NCBI GenBank assembly: GCA_903915035.1 | Contig: CAIWRI010000127.1 | Span: 1 to 40,428 of the forward strand | Direction: 5' to 3' | DNA length: 40,428 nt | Source: an uncultured Nitrosomonadales bacterium | GTDB taxonomy: Bacteria > Pseudomonadota > Gammaproteobacteria > Burkholderiales > Gallionellaceae | Shown here: positions 9,019-21,306 of the stretch, one piece after another | Numbering within the stretch: the first letter of the stretch is position 1 | How the letters are laid out: each line of letters opens with the position of its first letter | Translations under genes and position numbers: made by a program | Notes under the pieces: generated by a model | Told to the model about the DNA's origin: nothing | Databases searched by the model: none | What the model saw: only the letters and a program-made list of their open reading frames with translations

Positions 9019-9422
9019 AACCGCTCAACTATGTGTTTGCCGCGTTGTTGCTGCTGGCGTCTTTGAATGCGACAGCGGATATACAGGTCAATACGCCGGG
9101 CGTGCGCTCGGTAACCGCTCAGATGAGAATGCGCCACGCACAATTGTATCCTTATTATACAAGTGGCGCAGTGGGTCTGAATACGGATGGTAGCATCGTG
9201 CTGCGTGATATCGAATCTGTACCCCTGGCCGTCCGTCATAAACTGCAAAAACTGGTTGATGCGGAAAATCTGGATCGGGGCAGGCTGTATTCTGAAATTG
9301 CCAATGCCAATGCGCATCCTGAATGGCAATCAGCTATTCGCACGGCCTTTGCACCTCGCTGGATAAATAATGCGCAACACGGCTGGTGGATCATGAGCGA
9401 TGAAGGCTGGATCCAAAAATAG
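9015..9422 (+). CDS. YdbL/DUF1318 family periplasmic protein
   Basis: The 135-residue protein has a cleavable signal peptide (hydrophobic core at residues 6-20, ending near ATA). The DUF1318 domain follows, with conserved patterns: RMRHAQLYPYYTSGAVG, a middle VDAENLDRGRLYSEIANANA and the C-terminal WWIMSDEGW. The start overlaps the lipoprotein stop (ATGA), which implies coupled synthesis of two envelope proteins. E. coli YdbL is the nearest functional model; the function here is not demonstrable from sequence. Confidence 0.85.
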   Translation: MKPLNYVFAALLLLASLNATADIQVNTPGVRSVTAQMRMRHAQLYPYYTSGAVGLNTDGSIVLRDIESVPLAVRHKLQKLVDAENLDRGRLYSEIANANAHPEWQSAIRTAFAPRWINNAQHGWWIMSDEGWIQK

Positions 9423-9527
9423 TACAGCTTGATCGCTGGTATTACAGGCCGAAAACGGATGTCGGTTTGGTGTGATGCGCTGCTGTCGGGTATCATGCGC
9501 ATCTTGTTTGATAACACCACTTGCGAC

Positions 9528-10307
9528 ATGACATCCACCCTGGTATTTGATATTGAAACCGTGCCTGATATTAACGGGCTGCGTATTTTGCATGAGCTGG
9601 ATGCAAGCGTCAGTGACTGGGAAGTGGCCGAGATGGCTTTTCAGCAACGGCGACAGCTGAACGGCAGCGATTTTATGCCGCATCATTTACAGCGTGTGGT
9701 CGCGATTTCCTGCGTGCTGCGTGAAGGCGAGCACTTCAAGGTCTGGTCACTGGGTGAGATTGATGAAGAGGAGGGCGGACTGATTCAGCGCTTTTTCGAT
9801 GGCATCGAGAAATATACCCCGCAACTGGTGTCCTGGAACGGTGGCGGCTTCGATTTGCCGGTGTTGCACTACCGCGGATTAATTCATGGTGTGCAAGGTG
9901 CGCGCTATTGGGATATGGGCGAGGATGACCGCGAGTTCAAATGGAATAACTACATCAATCGTTATCATCTGCGCCATATCGATCTGATGGATTTGCTGGC
10001 TTTGTATACCGGGCGCGCGAATGCGCCGCTGGACGAACTGACCCGCCTGATGGGCTTTCCCGGAAAGCAGGGGATGGACGGGGGGCAGGTGTGGGAAGCG
10101 TATCAGCAGGGAAAGCTGGCAGAAATTCGCAACTATTGCGAAACGGATGTGGTGAACACCTATCTGGTGTATCTGCGCTTTCAATTGATGCGCGGTATTT
10201 TGAATCGTGAGTCTTATCGAAAAGAGTGTGCCTTGGTGCGGGCTGAGTTGAGTCGCTTTGATGGCGCGCACTGGCCGCCATTTCTGGCGGCCTGGACAGC
10301 AGTTTAA
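9528..10307 (+). CDS. Predicted 3'-5' exonuclease related to the PolB exonuclease domain
   Basis: The protein has the DnaQ-like fold of the PolB-type exonuclease family (DNA_pol_B_exo2). ExoI motif is VFDIETVPD (about residues 6-14), ExoII is SWNGGGFDLPVLHYRG (about 103-118) and ExoIII is the C-terminal NYCETDVVNTYLVYLR (about 203-218), so the metal-binding Asp and Glu residues are all present. I choose ATG 9528 (259 residues), directly before the first catalytic strand; earlier in-frame starts at 9429 and 9459 would add a low-complexity leader. No good ribosome binding site is visible before 9528, so the start is uncertain. Nucleic-acid substrate is unknown. Confidence 0.85.
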   Translation: MTSTLVFDIETVPDINGLRILHELDASVSDWEVAEMAFQQRRQLNGSDFMPHHLQRVVAISCVLREGEHFKVWSLGEIDEEEGGLIQRFFDGIEKYTPQLVSWNGGGFDLPVLHYRGLIHGVQGARYWDMGEDDREFKWNNYINRYHLRHIDLMDLLALYTGRANAPLDELTRLMGFPGKQGMDGGQVWEAYQQGKLAEIRNYCETDVVNTYLVYLRFQLMRGILNRESYRKECALVRAELSRFDGAHWPPFLAAWTAV

Positions 10308-10518
10308 TGCGAACAGGGTTGATGTTAAAGCGTATATGGCTTTGGACAGGCTGGTGGGACTGGTTTTGTATCTGACGCTGGACCGGTTACCGTACCTTTG
10401 ATGTGCTGGCTGACGGTATCGGTGTGCTGGCCTGTGCAGACTCCGTTGGGTCGCTTGTTGATATATATTGAACGCCTTTGGGTGCGATAGTAATTCACTA
10501 ACTTAATGAAATTCTACC

Positions 10519-10532
10519 GTCTCATTTGAGAC
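10519..10532. promoter_or_regulatory. 14-bp palindrome in the rlmD leader
   Basis: GTCTCATTTGAGAC is a perfect palindrome 19 bp before the rlmD start codon. It could be an operator or an early mRNA hairpin; no partner protein can be named. Confidence 0.3.
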
Positions 10533-10551
10533 TTTAACAGAAAAAATAGAA

Positions 10552-11865
10552 ATGACAGATAACAGAGTAACCATTGAATCGCTGGATCAGGAAGGTCGCG
10601 GCATTGCGCATGCAGACGGCAAGGTGATTTTCATTGAGGGTGCGCTGACAGGCGAGATCGTCAGTTATGCATCCTATCGCAAAAAACCTGCCTTTGAAAT
10701 GGCGCAAATGACCACCTTGCACCGGACGGCTTCAATTCGTGTCCAGCCTAAGTGTGCTCATTATGGTGTATGCGGTGGATGTTCGATGCAGCACCTGGAG
10801 CCACGCGTTCAAGTTGCAGTAAAACAACGTATTTTAGAAGACTCTTTGGCGCGTATCGGAAAAGTCAAACCTGAAACGATACTGCCTGCCATTTACGGGC
10901 AAAGCTGGGGTTATCGCGAGCGGGCGCGTATTTCAGCCAAATATGTGATCAAAAAAGAAAAGATGCTGGTGGGTTTTCATGAAAGACGCAGCAGTTTTGT
11001 TGCGGATATGCAAAGCTGTGAAATACTGGCGCCGAAAGTTGCCTCATTGATACAGCCTTTGGCCGAGTTGCTGGAAGGATTGTCGATACGGGAAAAACTG
11101 CCGCAAATTGAAGTGGCGGTCGGTGAGCAGGTATATGTGCTGGTGCTGCGCATTATGGCACCCTTGTCGGATCAGGACGAAGCCGCATTACGCATTTTTG
11201 CCGATCAGCATCAGGTGCAATTCTGGCTGCAAAGCAAAGGGCCGGAAACTGTTGTCCCGTTCTACCCGCTGGATGCACCGGCCTTGTCCTACAGCCTGCC
11301 GGAATTTTCTATCACTATGCCGTTTGCACCGGGTGAATTCACTCAGGTCAACAGTCAGCTCAATCGTGTGATGATCAGTCGTTCGATGCGCTTGCTAAAG
11401 CCTGCGGCGGGAGAGCGTATTGTCGATTTTTTCTGTGGTCTCGGAAATTTCACCCTGCCGATTGCGCGCAGCGGAGCACAGGTGCTGGGCATTGAAGGCA
11501 GTGATGCGCTGGTTAAACGCGCAGCGCAAAATGCAGCATACAATAACTTGTCCGGCAACACCTCGTTTAGTGCGATGAATCTGTTCGAAATGAACGAAGG
11601 ATTACTCGCCGGTTTAGGCAAATTTGACAAGTGGCTGATTGATCCGCCACGCGATGGCGCGCTGGAACTGGTGAAAGCCATTACGCCTGAAATAGCGCCT
11701 GATCTAATCGTATATGTGAGTTGCAATCCGGCCACGCTGGCACGTGATGCCGCTGAGCTGGTGCAAAAGGGCTATGTGCTTAAAGCGGCAGGCGTGATGA
11801 ATATGTTTCCGCAAACCTCGCATGTAGAATCCATCGCGGTGTTCGCTAAGGCCGTTGTATTCTGA
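10552..11865 (+). CDS. rlmD: 23S rRNA (uracil-1939-C5)-methyltransferase RlmD
   Basis: RlmD adds a methyl group to U1939 of 23S rRNA using SAM. The 437-residue protein has an N-terminal TRAM domain (residues 1-60) and the four-cysteine iron-sulfur cluster motif ([10 protein letters not shown], about residues 64-73, plus a further Cys in SCEIL). The methyltransferase domain carries [13 protein letters not shown] (about 294-306), DPPRDG (about 364-369) and the catalytic Cys in [12 protein letters not shown] (about 388-399). Length and order match E. coli RlmD (433). About 240 bp of non-coding DNA precede it, so it probably has its own promoter. Confidence 0.95.
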   Translation: MTDNRVTIESLDQEGRGIAHADGKVIFIEGALTGEIVSYASYRKKPAFEMAQMTTLHRTASIRVQPKCAHYGVCGGCSMQHLEPRVQVAVKQRILEDSLARIGKVKPETILPAIYGQSWGYRERARISAKYVIKKEKMLVGFHERRSSFVADMQSCEILAPKVASLIQPLAELLEGLSIREKLPQIEVAVGEQVYVLVLRIMAPLSDQDEAALRIFADQHQVQFWLQSKGPETVVPFYPLDAPALSYSLPEFSITMPFAPGEFTQVNSQLNRVMISRSMRLLKPAAGERIVDFFCGLGNFTLPIARSGAQVLGIEGSDALVKRAAQNAAYNNLSGNTSFSAMNLFEMNEGLLAGLGKFDKWLIDPPRDGALELVKAITPEIAPDLIVYVSCNPATLARDAAELVQKGYVLKAAGVMNMFPQTSHVESIAVFAKAVVF

Positions 11866-11903
11866 AATTCTGCAATAATTCATCTTTTTGAGATGAGGGG
11901 ATT

Positions 11904-12479
11904 ATGACTGATAACGAGCAAATCCGGGAAAGTCTGGACAGCTTTACCCGGCACTTCGCAGGCTGTACTTCCGATCGTTACAGTGAGATGAGAAATTGCT
12001 CTTTTTTTGACCCCGTGCCGGATGAGGTTCTCAGTAAACTGGCGGATGTCGGGCATATCCTTAGCTGTAAAGCGGGCGACAATATCATCACCGAGGGCGA
12101 CGTGATGCGATCGTTCTATGTTGTATTATTCGGTTCAGCGACTGTATTTGTAATGAAGCAGAAAGTCGGCGCCTTAATCCGTGGTGAATGTCTGGGTGAA
12201 GGCGCCTTCTTTGCACAAGATAATCAAATGCGCTCGGCTACTGTGGCGGCGGATGGTGAATTGATCCTTCTTGAAATGACTCAGGACGATATCGACCGGA
12301 TAGACGTGCTAACCCGCCTGTATTTGAACAAGGCGCTGCTGCTCGCGATGTTCAGGAAACTACAGGCTGCTAATAACAAGATCAAATCGCTTAGCCGTGA
12401 GAACGAACAACTGAGACAGTCTCAGCCGGACGCACTAAATCTGCTCATTCATGAGATTAAATCTCACACCGGGGTGTAA
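11904..12479 (+). CDS. Stand-alone cyclic-nucleotide-binding-domain protein
   Basis: The 191-residue protein has a CRP-type cNMP-binding beta-roll (about residues 35-130: GDNIITEGD, then GECLGEGAFF in the phosphate-binding-cassette position, though without the classic Arg-Ser/Thr pair immediately visible). No helix-turn-helix follows. Instead the C-terminus is a predicted coiled coil (KLQAANNKIKSLSRENEQLR). It is therefore more likely a regulatory or sensor subunit than a transcription factor. The start is preceded by GAGGGG. It is convergent with tex. Confidence 0.75.
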   Translation: MTDNEQIRESLDSFTRHFAGCTSDRYSEMRNCSFFDPVPDEVLSKLADVGHILSCKAGDNIITEGDVMRSFYVVLFGSATVFVMKQKVGALIRGECLGEGAFFAQDNQMRSATVAADGELILLEMTQDDIDRIDVLTRLYLNKALLLAMFRKLQAANNKIKSLSRENEQLRQSQPDALNLLIHEIKSHTGV

Positions 12480-12503
12480 ATTGATCATTTCCGGCAAGTC
12501 GCC

Positions 12504-12525
12504 GACGACAACTCCAGTTGGCGTC
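12504..12525. other. Hairpin between convergent genes
   Basis: GACG and CAACT pair with AGTTG and CGTC around a two-base loop with one mismatch. There is no T-run, so it is at best a weak or Rho-assisted stop between the cNMP-binding gene and tex. Confidence 0.3.
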
Positions 12526-12541
12526 TAACGAGCAGCGTCTG

Positions 12542-14869
12542 TTACCCCTTTAGTTTTGCGAACGCCGATGCCATTGCATTGGGCAAGACAGGTTTTGCGG
12601 CGATCGTTTTGGGTTGAATGCGGGTTGTGTTCTGCATATCACGGCTCTCCGGTTTTGGCGCAACATCCGTCAGGCGCATGGTCAGTGCAATGCGCTTACG
12701 CTGGGTATCGACTTCAAGCACTTTGACTTTGACGATTTGTCCTGCCTTAACCACGGTATGCGGATCCTTGACGAAGGTATTCGAGAGGGCTGAAATATGT
12801 ACCAGTCCGTCCTGATGTACGCCGATGTCCACAAACGCACCGAAGGCCGCGACGTTGGTGACTACCCCTTCGAGTATCATATCAGGCAATAAGTCGGACA
12901 GTTTTTCCACCCCTTCTCTGAAAGTGGCCGTGGTGAATTCAGGGCGAGGATCCCGGCCTGGTTTTTCCAGTTCACGCAAAATATCGCTAATGGTCGGCAG
13001 ACCATATTGTTCGCTGATGAAACTGGCAGGATTAAGTGATTTTAGCAGCGCGCTGTTGCCGATGACGGTTTTGATGTCCTGTTTGAGCACTTTTAGCATG
13101 CCTGTGACCAGCGGGTAAGACTCAGGATGAACAGTCGATGCATCAAGCGGATTTGCTCCATTCATGATGCGCAGAAAACCTGCTGCCTGCTCAAAGGCTT
13201 TTTTGCCCAGGCGCGGTACTTCCAGCAGTTGCGCGCGCGTGGCGAACTGGCCGTGACTGTCTCTATGAGCGACGATATTTTGCGCTACCGTACTGTTAAG
13301 TCCCGATACTCTGGTCAACAAAGGGACAGAGGCGGTGTTGACATCCACACCCACGGCATTGACGCAATCCTCAACCACGGTGTCGAGTGAGCGGGCCAGT
13401 TGCGTCTGTCCGACATCGTGCTGGTATTGACCCACGCCTATGGATTTTGGATCAATCTTGACCAGTTCCGCCAGCGGATCCTGCAAGCGTCTTGCGATAG
13501 ATACCGCGCCGCGCAGTGAGACGTCCATACCCGGTAATTCTCGTGAGGCATATTCTGAAGCGGAATAAACGGACGCGCCGGCTTCGGACACTACAACGTT
13601 GATGAGTTTGAGCTCGGGGCGCACTTTGATCAATTCCAGCGCCAGCTTGTCGGTCTCGCGTGAGGCAGTGCCGTTGCCGATGGCGATCAGCGTCACACGA
13701 TGTTTTTCGGCCAGTTTAGACAGGTTATGCAAGGAGCCCTCCCAGTCATTTCTGGGTTGATGCGGATAGATGACAGCCGTATCGAGGACACGGCCTGTTT
13801 CATCCACCACAGCCACCTTGACGCCGGTGCGCACGCCAGGATCCAGTCCCATGGTGACACGAGGTCCTGCCGGTGCTGCCAGCAGCAAGTCTTTCAGATT
13901 ACGTGCAAATACGTTAATGGCTTCCGTCTCGGATTTTGCGCGCAGCGCGCCCATCAATTCGGATTCCAGATGCAAAAAACTCTTCACGCGCCAAGTGTAG
14001 CGCACCGTGTCGGAGAGCCAGGCATCAGCCGGTCTTTGCCGGTTTGCAATGCCAAAGCGGACGGCGATACGCGCTTCGCACGGGTTGTGAGGCGCGCTCA
14101 TGGCGGGTTTTTCCGCTTCCGTATCCAGACGCAACTGAACGGTTAGCAACTCTTCCCGACTGCCCCTTAGAATCGCCAGCGTGCGGTGTGACGGGATGGT
14201 TTTGATGGATTCGAAATAATCGAAATAATCGCTATATTTGGCAGCTGCGGCCTGTTTTCCTTCAATGACGCGCGCTTGTACCACTCCGTGTTCCTGTACA
14301 TAGTCGCGCAAGCCTTGCAGCAGGGTGGCGTCTTCTGCGAAGCGTTCCATTAAGATCTGCCGTGCGCCATCCAGTGCCGCTTTGCTATCTGCGACGCCCG
14401 GATGATCAGTATCAGCTGTTTTGAAGGGGGCTTTCAAATACTTTGCCGCTTCCTGTTCGGGCAAGAGCAATGGATTTGCAAGCAGTGTATCGGCCAAGGC
14501 CTCCAGTCCTGCTTCACGCGCAATCTGCGCACGGGTCCTTCGTTTAAGCTTGTAGGGCAGATACAAGTCTTCCAGCAGTGTCTTGTCGTTCGCATGAGAG
14601 ATCGCATCCAGCAATTCGGGCGTCATCTTGTTCTGTTCAGTAATAGCGGCAATGACGGTTGCACGGCGCGCTTCGAGTTCACGCAAATAGCTCAGGCGTT
14701 CTTCGAGCAGGCGCAACTGGATGTCATCCAGTCCGCCGGTGGCTTCCTTGCGATAGCGAGAGATGAACGGTACAGTTGCGCCTTCGTCGAGCAAGGCAAC
14801 AGCAGCGGTAATTTGGGCGGGTTTTGCAGCAAGTTCCTGGGACAGGCGTTGTTCTATAGTGGGTAGCAT
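12542..14869 (-). CDS. tex: Transcription accessory protein Tex
   Basis: Tex is a conserved nucleic-acid-binding protein related to eukaryotic Spt6. The 775-residue chain shows the full architecture: N-terminal Tex region with [20 protein letters not shown] (about residues 33-52), a YqgF/RNase H-like domain beginning [19 protein letters not shown] (about 338-356), helix-hairpin-helix segments ([13 protein letters not shown], then [18 protein letters not shown]) and a C-terminal S1 RNA-binding domain ([20 protein letters not shown], near residue 660). The length matches E. coli YhgF (773). A 290-bp region with no recognised gene separates its start from the end of the radical-SAM gene upstream. 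Confidence 0.96.
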   Translation of the reverse strand: MLPTIEQRLSQELAAKPAQITAAVALLDEGATVPFISRYRKEATGGLDDIQLRLLEERLSYLRELEARRATVIAAITEQNKMTPELLDAISHANDKTLLEDLYLPYKLKRRTRAQIAREAGLEALADTLLANPLLLPEQEAAKYLKAPFKTADTDHPGVADSKAALDGARQILMERFAEDATLLQGLRDYVQEHGVVQARVIEGKQAAAAKYSDYFDYFESIKTIPSHRTLAILRGSREELLTVQLRLDTEAEKPAMSAPHNPCEARIAVRFGIANRQRPADAWLSDTVRYTWRVKSFLHLESELMGALRAKSETEAINVFARNLKDLLLAAPAGPRVTMGLDPGVRTGVKVAVVDETGRVLDTAVIYPHQPRNDWEGSLHNLSKLAEKHRVTLIAIGNGTASRETDKLALELIKVRPELKLINVVVSEAGASVYSASEYASRELPGMDVSLRGAVSIARRLQDPLAELVKIDPKSIGVGQYQHDVGQTQLARSLDTVVEDCVNAVGVDVNTASVPLLTRVSGLNSTVAQNIVAHRDSHGQFATRAQLLEVPRLGKKAFEQAAGFLRIMNGANPLDASTVHPESYPLVTGMLKVLKQDIKTVIGNSALLKSLNPASFISEQYGLPTISDILRELEKPGRDPRPEFTTATFREGVEKLSDLLPDMILEGVVTNVAAFGAFVDIGVHQDGLVHISALSNTFVKDPHTVVKAGQIVKVKVLEVDTQRKRIALTMRLTDVAPKPESRDMQNTTRIQPKTIAAKPVLPNAMASAFAKLKG

Positions 14870-15161
14870 GGTTTTATTCTGTATTAAATCGGCTGAGGCC
14901 GTCGGGTAATGAAGATATGCCTGGACGTATTGCCGGAAGCAGACTCGCCTGATGCGAAAGGATTTGTTCGTTTGCCTTGCAAGCGATCAATCAGAGCACG
15001 GTGCAAATTATATCACTGCCTTGATAATCTGCATTACGTCGCGTTTTTGTGCAGGAACTGGCTGTCAGGCTATGCTGATTTTGAGATACAGAAATCGTTA
15101 AGGGCAAAGCGCTTGTTCAGGGCAAGCCTGCGCTCAAATTCTTCGGGCTGCGTCACCGCAG

Positions 15162-16250
15162 TTAAGCCGGCATCACGCGGATGTGCTGGCGACCAAAAGC
15201 TTGAGTGTATTTTTCAAAATGACCGGCAATGGCAGTATTGCAATCCGGGCAATGTCCGTCAGACGTTAAGCGATACAGCTCGATTTCATACCAGTCGCGC
15301 ACGATCAACTCAGTGCCGCAGGACGGGCAATAAGTGGTGTCTCCCGTGCGGTTATGCACATTGCCGGTATAGACATATTGCAAGCCGGCGCTGATGGCGA
15401 TGCGTCTTGCCGTAATCAGTTTTGCAGGCGGCGTCGGCGGCACGTCCGTCAGCTTGTAGTCAGGATGAAAGGCGGTGAAGTGCAGTGGGACTTGCGTGCC
15501 CAGTTCTTTTGCTATCCACTCGCTCATGGCACAGATTTCTTCCTCACTGTCGTTAAGATCCGGAATCAATAAAGTGGTGAGTTCGACCCAGACATTGGTT
15601 TCGCGGCAGAGATATTTGAGCGTATCCAACACCGGTTGCAAACGTGCACCGCATTGTTTGACGTAGAATTCATCGGTGAATGCCTTCAGATCGACATTGG
15701 CCGCATCCATTTTTTCGAAGAAATCGCGGCGTGCAGCCTTGTGAATATAACCTGCTGTGACGGCCACGGTTTTGATGTCTTTTGCATGACAGGCGAGGCT
15801 TACATCCATCGCATATTCGGTGAAGATCACAGGATCGTTGTAGGTGAAAGCCACGCTCTTGCAGCCCCGTTGTAGCGCGCTGCGTGCAATGGCCTCGGGT
15901 GTGGCCTCATCTGCTAGTTTGTCGAAACTGCGTGACTTGGAAATATCCCAGTTCTGGCAGAATTTACAGGCCAGATTGCAACCTGCCGTGCCGAATGACA
16001 GGATGCTGCTGCCGGGATAGAAGTGATTGAGCGGTTTTTTTTCGACCGGATCGACGCAAAATCCGGATGATCTGCCGTAAGTGGTGAGCACCATGGCATC
16101 ATTCACCCTGCCGCGCACATAGCAGGCACCGCGCTGGCCTTCGCGAAGCTTGCAATCGCGCGGACACAGATCGCATTGAATGCGCCCGTCTGTCAGTGCG
16201 TGCCAGTATTTCGCCGGGTAACGCTCGGTAAGGCTGATAGGCTCGTCCAT
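15162..16250 (-). CDS. amrS: AmmeMemoRadiSam system radical SAM enzyme
   Basis: This is the radical SAM member of the conserved AMMECR1-Memo-radical SAM trio. The 362-residue protein has an N-terminal cysteine cluster (CDLCPRDCKL) also seen in pyruvate-formate-lyase-activating-type enzymes, and the catalytic CxxxCxxC motif CNLACKFC (about residues 90-97). A C-terminal segment, YCPSCGTELIVRDWYE with a later CPDC, looks like a small zinc-binding module. The start is one base from the end of the AMMECR1 gene upstream on the same strand, so the trio is a tight operon. The reaction and substrate of the system are not established to my knowledge. Confidence 0.92.
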   Translation of the reverse strand: MDEPISLTERYPAKYWHALTDGRIQCDLCPRDCKLREGQRGACYVRGRVNDAMVLTTYGRSSGFCVDPVEKKPLNHFYPGSSILSFGTAGCNLACKFCQNWDISKSRSFDKLADEATPEAIARSALQRGCKSVAFTYNDPVIFTEYAMDVSLACHAKDIKTVAVTAGYIHKAARRDFFEKMDAANVDLKAFTDEFYVKQCGARLQPVLDTLKYLCRETNVWVELTTLLIPDLNDSEEEICAMSEWIAKELGTQVPLHFTAFHPDYKLTDVPPTPPAKLITARRIAISAGLQYVYTGNVHNRTGDTTYCPSCGTELIVRDWYEIELYRLTSDGHCPDCNTAIAGHFEKYTQAFGRQHIRVMPA

Positions 16251-16251
16251 T

Positions 16252-16827
16252 TTATGCTCCTGTAGAATGCTGAGATTCTCCGGGTTCGGAAAATTTACTC
16301 ACTGAGTAACGCGACAGTTTTACTTGTTCATTCCAGAAATCATCGGGCAGGCCGGCTTTTCGCTTCAGTTGCGCCATGAACTGGCGCAACCGGGGCAATT
16401 GTTCCCATACCTGCGGCAAAAAAGTACTGCGATAGTGACCATATTCGAATATCACGCCGTCTTTTCCCGGATGCACCTGAGACAAGGCATCGGCCTCATC
16501 TCTGAATTTTATGGGTTGAGCCGGGGTGAGCAGGGATATTTCAATGCGGGTGCAAGCTAATTCAGCCTCATTCAGTGGCAGGAAGCGCGGATCGAATAAG
16601 GCGGCGGATACGGCATTGCTTTTGAGATCATCCAGCAATGGGCGGTATGCCGATAATGAACCGATGCAGCCGCGCAAGCCGCCTTGTTGAGTGAGGGTAA
16701 CGAAACAGGCACCGGGTTCCGTCAGCCACGGTGCGCTTTCATCCGCTGTTCTGTAGATGCCCAGTGCACATGAAATCGCGGCACGGGCAATTGGCAGCAG
16801 AATACGGCCTTTGTCGGCATCAGTCAT
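16252..16827 (-). CDS. amrA: AmmeMemoRadiSam system protein A (AMMECR1 domain)
   Basis: The 191-residue protein has the AMMECR1 fold with the signature LRGCIGSLSAYRPL (about residues 58-71), including the near-invariant RGCIG. I start it at ATG 16827: the GGGGG on the minus strand is eight bases upstream, whereas the more 5' ATGs are too close to or before it. It overlaps the Memo-like gene by 8 bp. Human AMMECR1 binds nucleic-acid-related partners in some studies, but the bacterial role is unknown. The gene is the middle of a three-gene minus-strand operon. Confidence 0.9.
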   Translation of the reverse strand: MTDADKGRILLPIARAAISCALGIYRTADESAPWLTEPGACFVTLTQQGGLRGCIGSLSAYRPLLDDLKSNAVSAALFDPRFLPLNEAELACTRIEISLLTPAQPIKFRDEADALSQVHPGKDGVIFEYGHYRSTFLPQVWEQLPRLRQFMAQLKRKAGLPDDFWNEQVKLSRYSVSKFSEPGESQHSTGA

Positions 16828-17620
16828 GATCATTACCCCCGCTAAAAGCCAGTGCGGCATAACCTACTACGGCATCTTTACTGCCTGCTGTGTCGCCGGA
16901 CTTGCGCAGATCAAGCAGTCGCGGTGTTAAATGATGCCGTTTTGCCGCAAGTATCAAACCGCTGATTGGCGTACCGCCACAGGCTCTGTCATGAGAAACC
17001 GGTTGTTGCAGGTTTAAAATGGATTGTACGGTCTGCTCATCCACCCGCTGTGAGGTGGCGTAGGGCAGATAGTGCGAGAGATCGGAACTGACGACAATCA
17101 GTGTTTCCTCTCCACCCCATAAGGCTTCCAGCACCTCGGCAACTTCGGTGGCACTTGCCATGCCCACCGCAAGCGGCAGCAAGGTAAAATCCTTCAGTAC
17201 GCATTGCAGGAACGGCAGTTGAACTTCCAGCGAGTGTTCCTCGGCGTGCGCCTCTGCACTCACAACGACTTGCGGAAAATGGGCGATACGACGAGCAGCC
17301 TTATTATCCAGCTTGATTCTTCCTAACGGTGTGGCGAAGGCATCTGCATCGGACAATGCCAGGCCGCGCACTGCGACACGATGGGTGGGGCCTAGCAATA
17401 CCACGCGACTGATTTTTCTGGAAATGGCACATAGCGTGGCATAAGCCGTTGCCGCAATAGCAGCCGAGTAGACATAGCCTGCGTGCGGCACGATCAGCGC
17501 TTTCGGTGTCAGTTTAAATGATCGGGCACGGGCGAGGAATGCCTGCACCTCGCTCGCCAGCTCAGCGGCATCGGCGGGATAAAACAGACCTGCAACAGCA
17601 GGCAGACGGATAGCGGACAT
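16820..17620 (-). CDS. amrB: AmmeMemoRadiSam system protein B (Memo-like)
   Basis: The 266-residue protein belongs to the Memo family, related to class III extradiol dioxygenases. Visible metal-site candidates are VPHAGYVYSA (His near residue 47), GPTHRVAVRG and EEHSLEVQLPFLQ, plus SSDLSHYLPY near residue 180. The start at ATG 17620 (SAIRLPAVAGLFYPAD) is the family's usual N-terminus; the longer reading from 17659 adds 13 poorly conserved residues. It is the first gene of the trio, so the operon promoter should lie in 17621-17769. Confidence 0.9.
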   Translation of the reverse strand: MSAIRLPAVAGLFYPADAAELASEVQAFLARARSFKLTPKALIVPHAGYVYSAAIAATAYATLCAISRKISRVVLLGPTHRVAVRGLALSDADAFATPLGRIKLDNKAARRIAHFPQVVVSAEAHAEEHSLEVQLPFLQCVLKDFTLLPLAVGMASATEVAEVLEALWGGEETLIVVSSDLSHYLPYATSQRVDEQTVQSILNLQQPVSHDRACGGTPISGLILAAKRHHLTPRLLDLRKSGDTAGSKDAVVGYAALAFSGGNDHD

Positions 17621-17769
17621 GATAATTTCAACCTTAATACAGGGTAAGGATTGGTACACGTTACATTCGCCAGCATCCCGTTAAAAGCAGAATATCCGGT
17701 CTGTCTGCGCTGTTTTAAAAAGATGACTTCTTTGATGCACGGTGATTGTATAAAACTTTTTCTTTAAGA

Positions 17770-20466
<2,697 letters not shown>

Positions 20467-20805
20467 ATGATGGAGTCGGCTCAAGTTGTAAAAGCCCTGG
20501 CCGCCCTTGCGCAGCCAACACGATTGGCGACCTATCGCTTGTTAGTGGCTTGCGGTCCGGAAGGAATGATGGCAGGTCAGATAGCTGAAAAGCTCAATGC
20601 ATCTGCCGCGACAATGTCTTTCCACTTTAAAACACTGAGCCATGCGGGGCTGATTGAACGCCGGCAGGAGGGGCGTTTCATCTATTACACGGCAAACTTT
20701 GCTGTGATGAATGGTTTGGTGGCTTACTTGACTGAAAATTGCTGTGGCGGCAATTTTGAATTATGCAATGAAAAAAATGTTAATCATTTTAATCAGGAGA
20801 ATTAA
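20467..20805 (+). CDS. arsR: ArsR family arsenic-responsive repressor
   Basis: The 112-residue winged-helix protein shows the ArsR layout, with a recognition region LNASAATMSFHFKTLSHAGLIERRQEGRF (split: AATMSFHFKTL then RRQEGRFIYY). Cys92, Cys93 and Cys100 cluster at the C-terminus (NCCGGNFELC). This resembles the C-terminal As(III) site of the Acidithiobacillus ferrooxidans ArsR (two adjacent Cys plus a third a few residues on) rather than the E. coli alpha-3 CVC type. It begins an operon with arsC and an ACR3 pump; its stop abuts the arsC start with no gap. Confidence 0.9.
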   Translation: MMESAQVVKALAALAQPTRLATYRLLVACGPEGMMAGQIAEKLNASAATMSFHFKTLSHAGLIERRQEGRFIYYTANFAVMNGLVAYLTENCCGGNFELCNEKNVNHFNQEN

Positions 20806-21303
20806 ATGAGTGCAAAGCAATATAATGTTTTGATTTTGTGTACCGGCAATTCTGCACGCAGCATTTTGGGGGAGGTATTGTTTAATGCGTTGGGTAAGGG
20901 TAAATTCAAGGCGTACAGCGCAGGCAGCAAACCTGCGGGCCAGGTTAATCCGGACGCACTGGAATGGCTGACAAAGAATGGCTACCGCACAGATGGGCTG
21001 TGCAGTAAAAGCTGGGACGAGTTTGCCACGCCCGAAGCGCCGGAATTTGATTTTATTTTTACGGTATGCGACAACGCTGCCGGCGAAAGCTGCCCGCTCT
21101 GGCCGGGTAAGCCTGCTACGGCGCACTGGGGTATTCCTGATCCTGCGCTCGTTAAAGGCGATGAAGCGCGCCGCACCGCCTTTAACCGGGCAGCCGAGCA
21201 GCTGGCAAGACGTATCGGGTTGTTTCTGAGCCTGCCTATTGAAAAACTGGACAAGCTCACCCTGAAAGAAAAACTGGCCGAAATCGGTCATATCCGGGAT
21301 TAA
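20806..21303 (+). CDS. arsC: Arsenate reductase ArsC (LMW-PTPase type)
   Basis: The enzyme reduces arsenate to arsenite for export. The 165-residue protein has the P-loop CTGNSARS (about residues 12-19) in the CX5R-like arrangement of the low-molecular-weight phosphatase family, and later DFIFTVCDNAAGESCP, with two Cys that can act in the redox relay. The DPA segment HWGIPDPALVKG carries the general-acid Asp. An AGGAGA ribosome binding site lies within the end of arsR. The family uses thioredoxin or glutathione/mycothiol-type partners; which one applies here cannot be told. Confidence 0.93.
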   Translation: MSAKQYNVLILCTGNSARSILGEVLFNALGKGKFKAYSAGSKPAGQVNPDALEWLTKNGYRTDGLCSKSWDEFATPEAPEFDFIFTVCDNAAGESCPLWPGKPATAHWGIPDPALVKGDEARRTAFNRAAEQLARRIGLFLSLPIEKLDKLTLKEKLAEIGHIRD

Positions 21304-21306
21304 AGG

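Noticed and set aside
10308..10551. Short open readings rich in Trp and Gly before rlmD
   Set aside because: They are interrupted by stops and match no family that I know, so there is no support for a gene or pseudogene.
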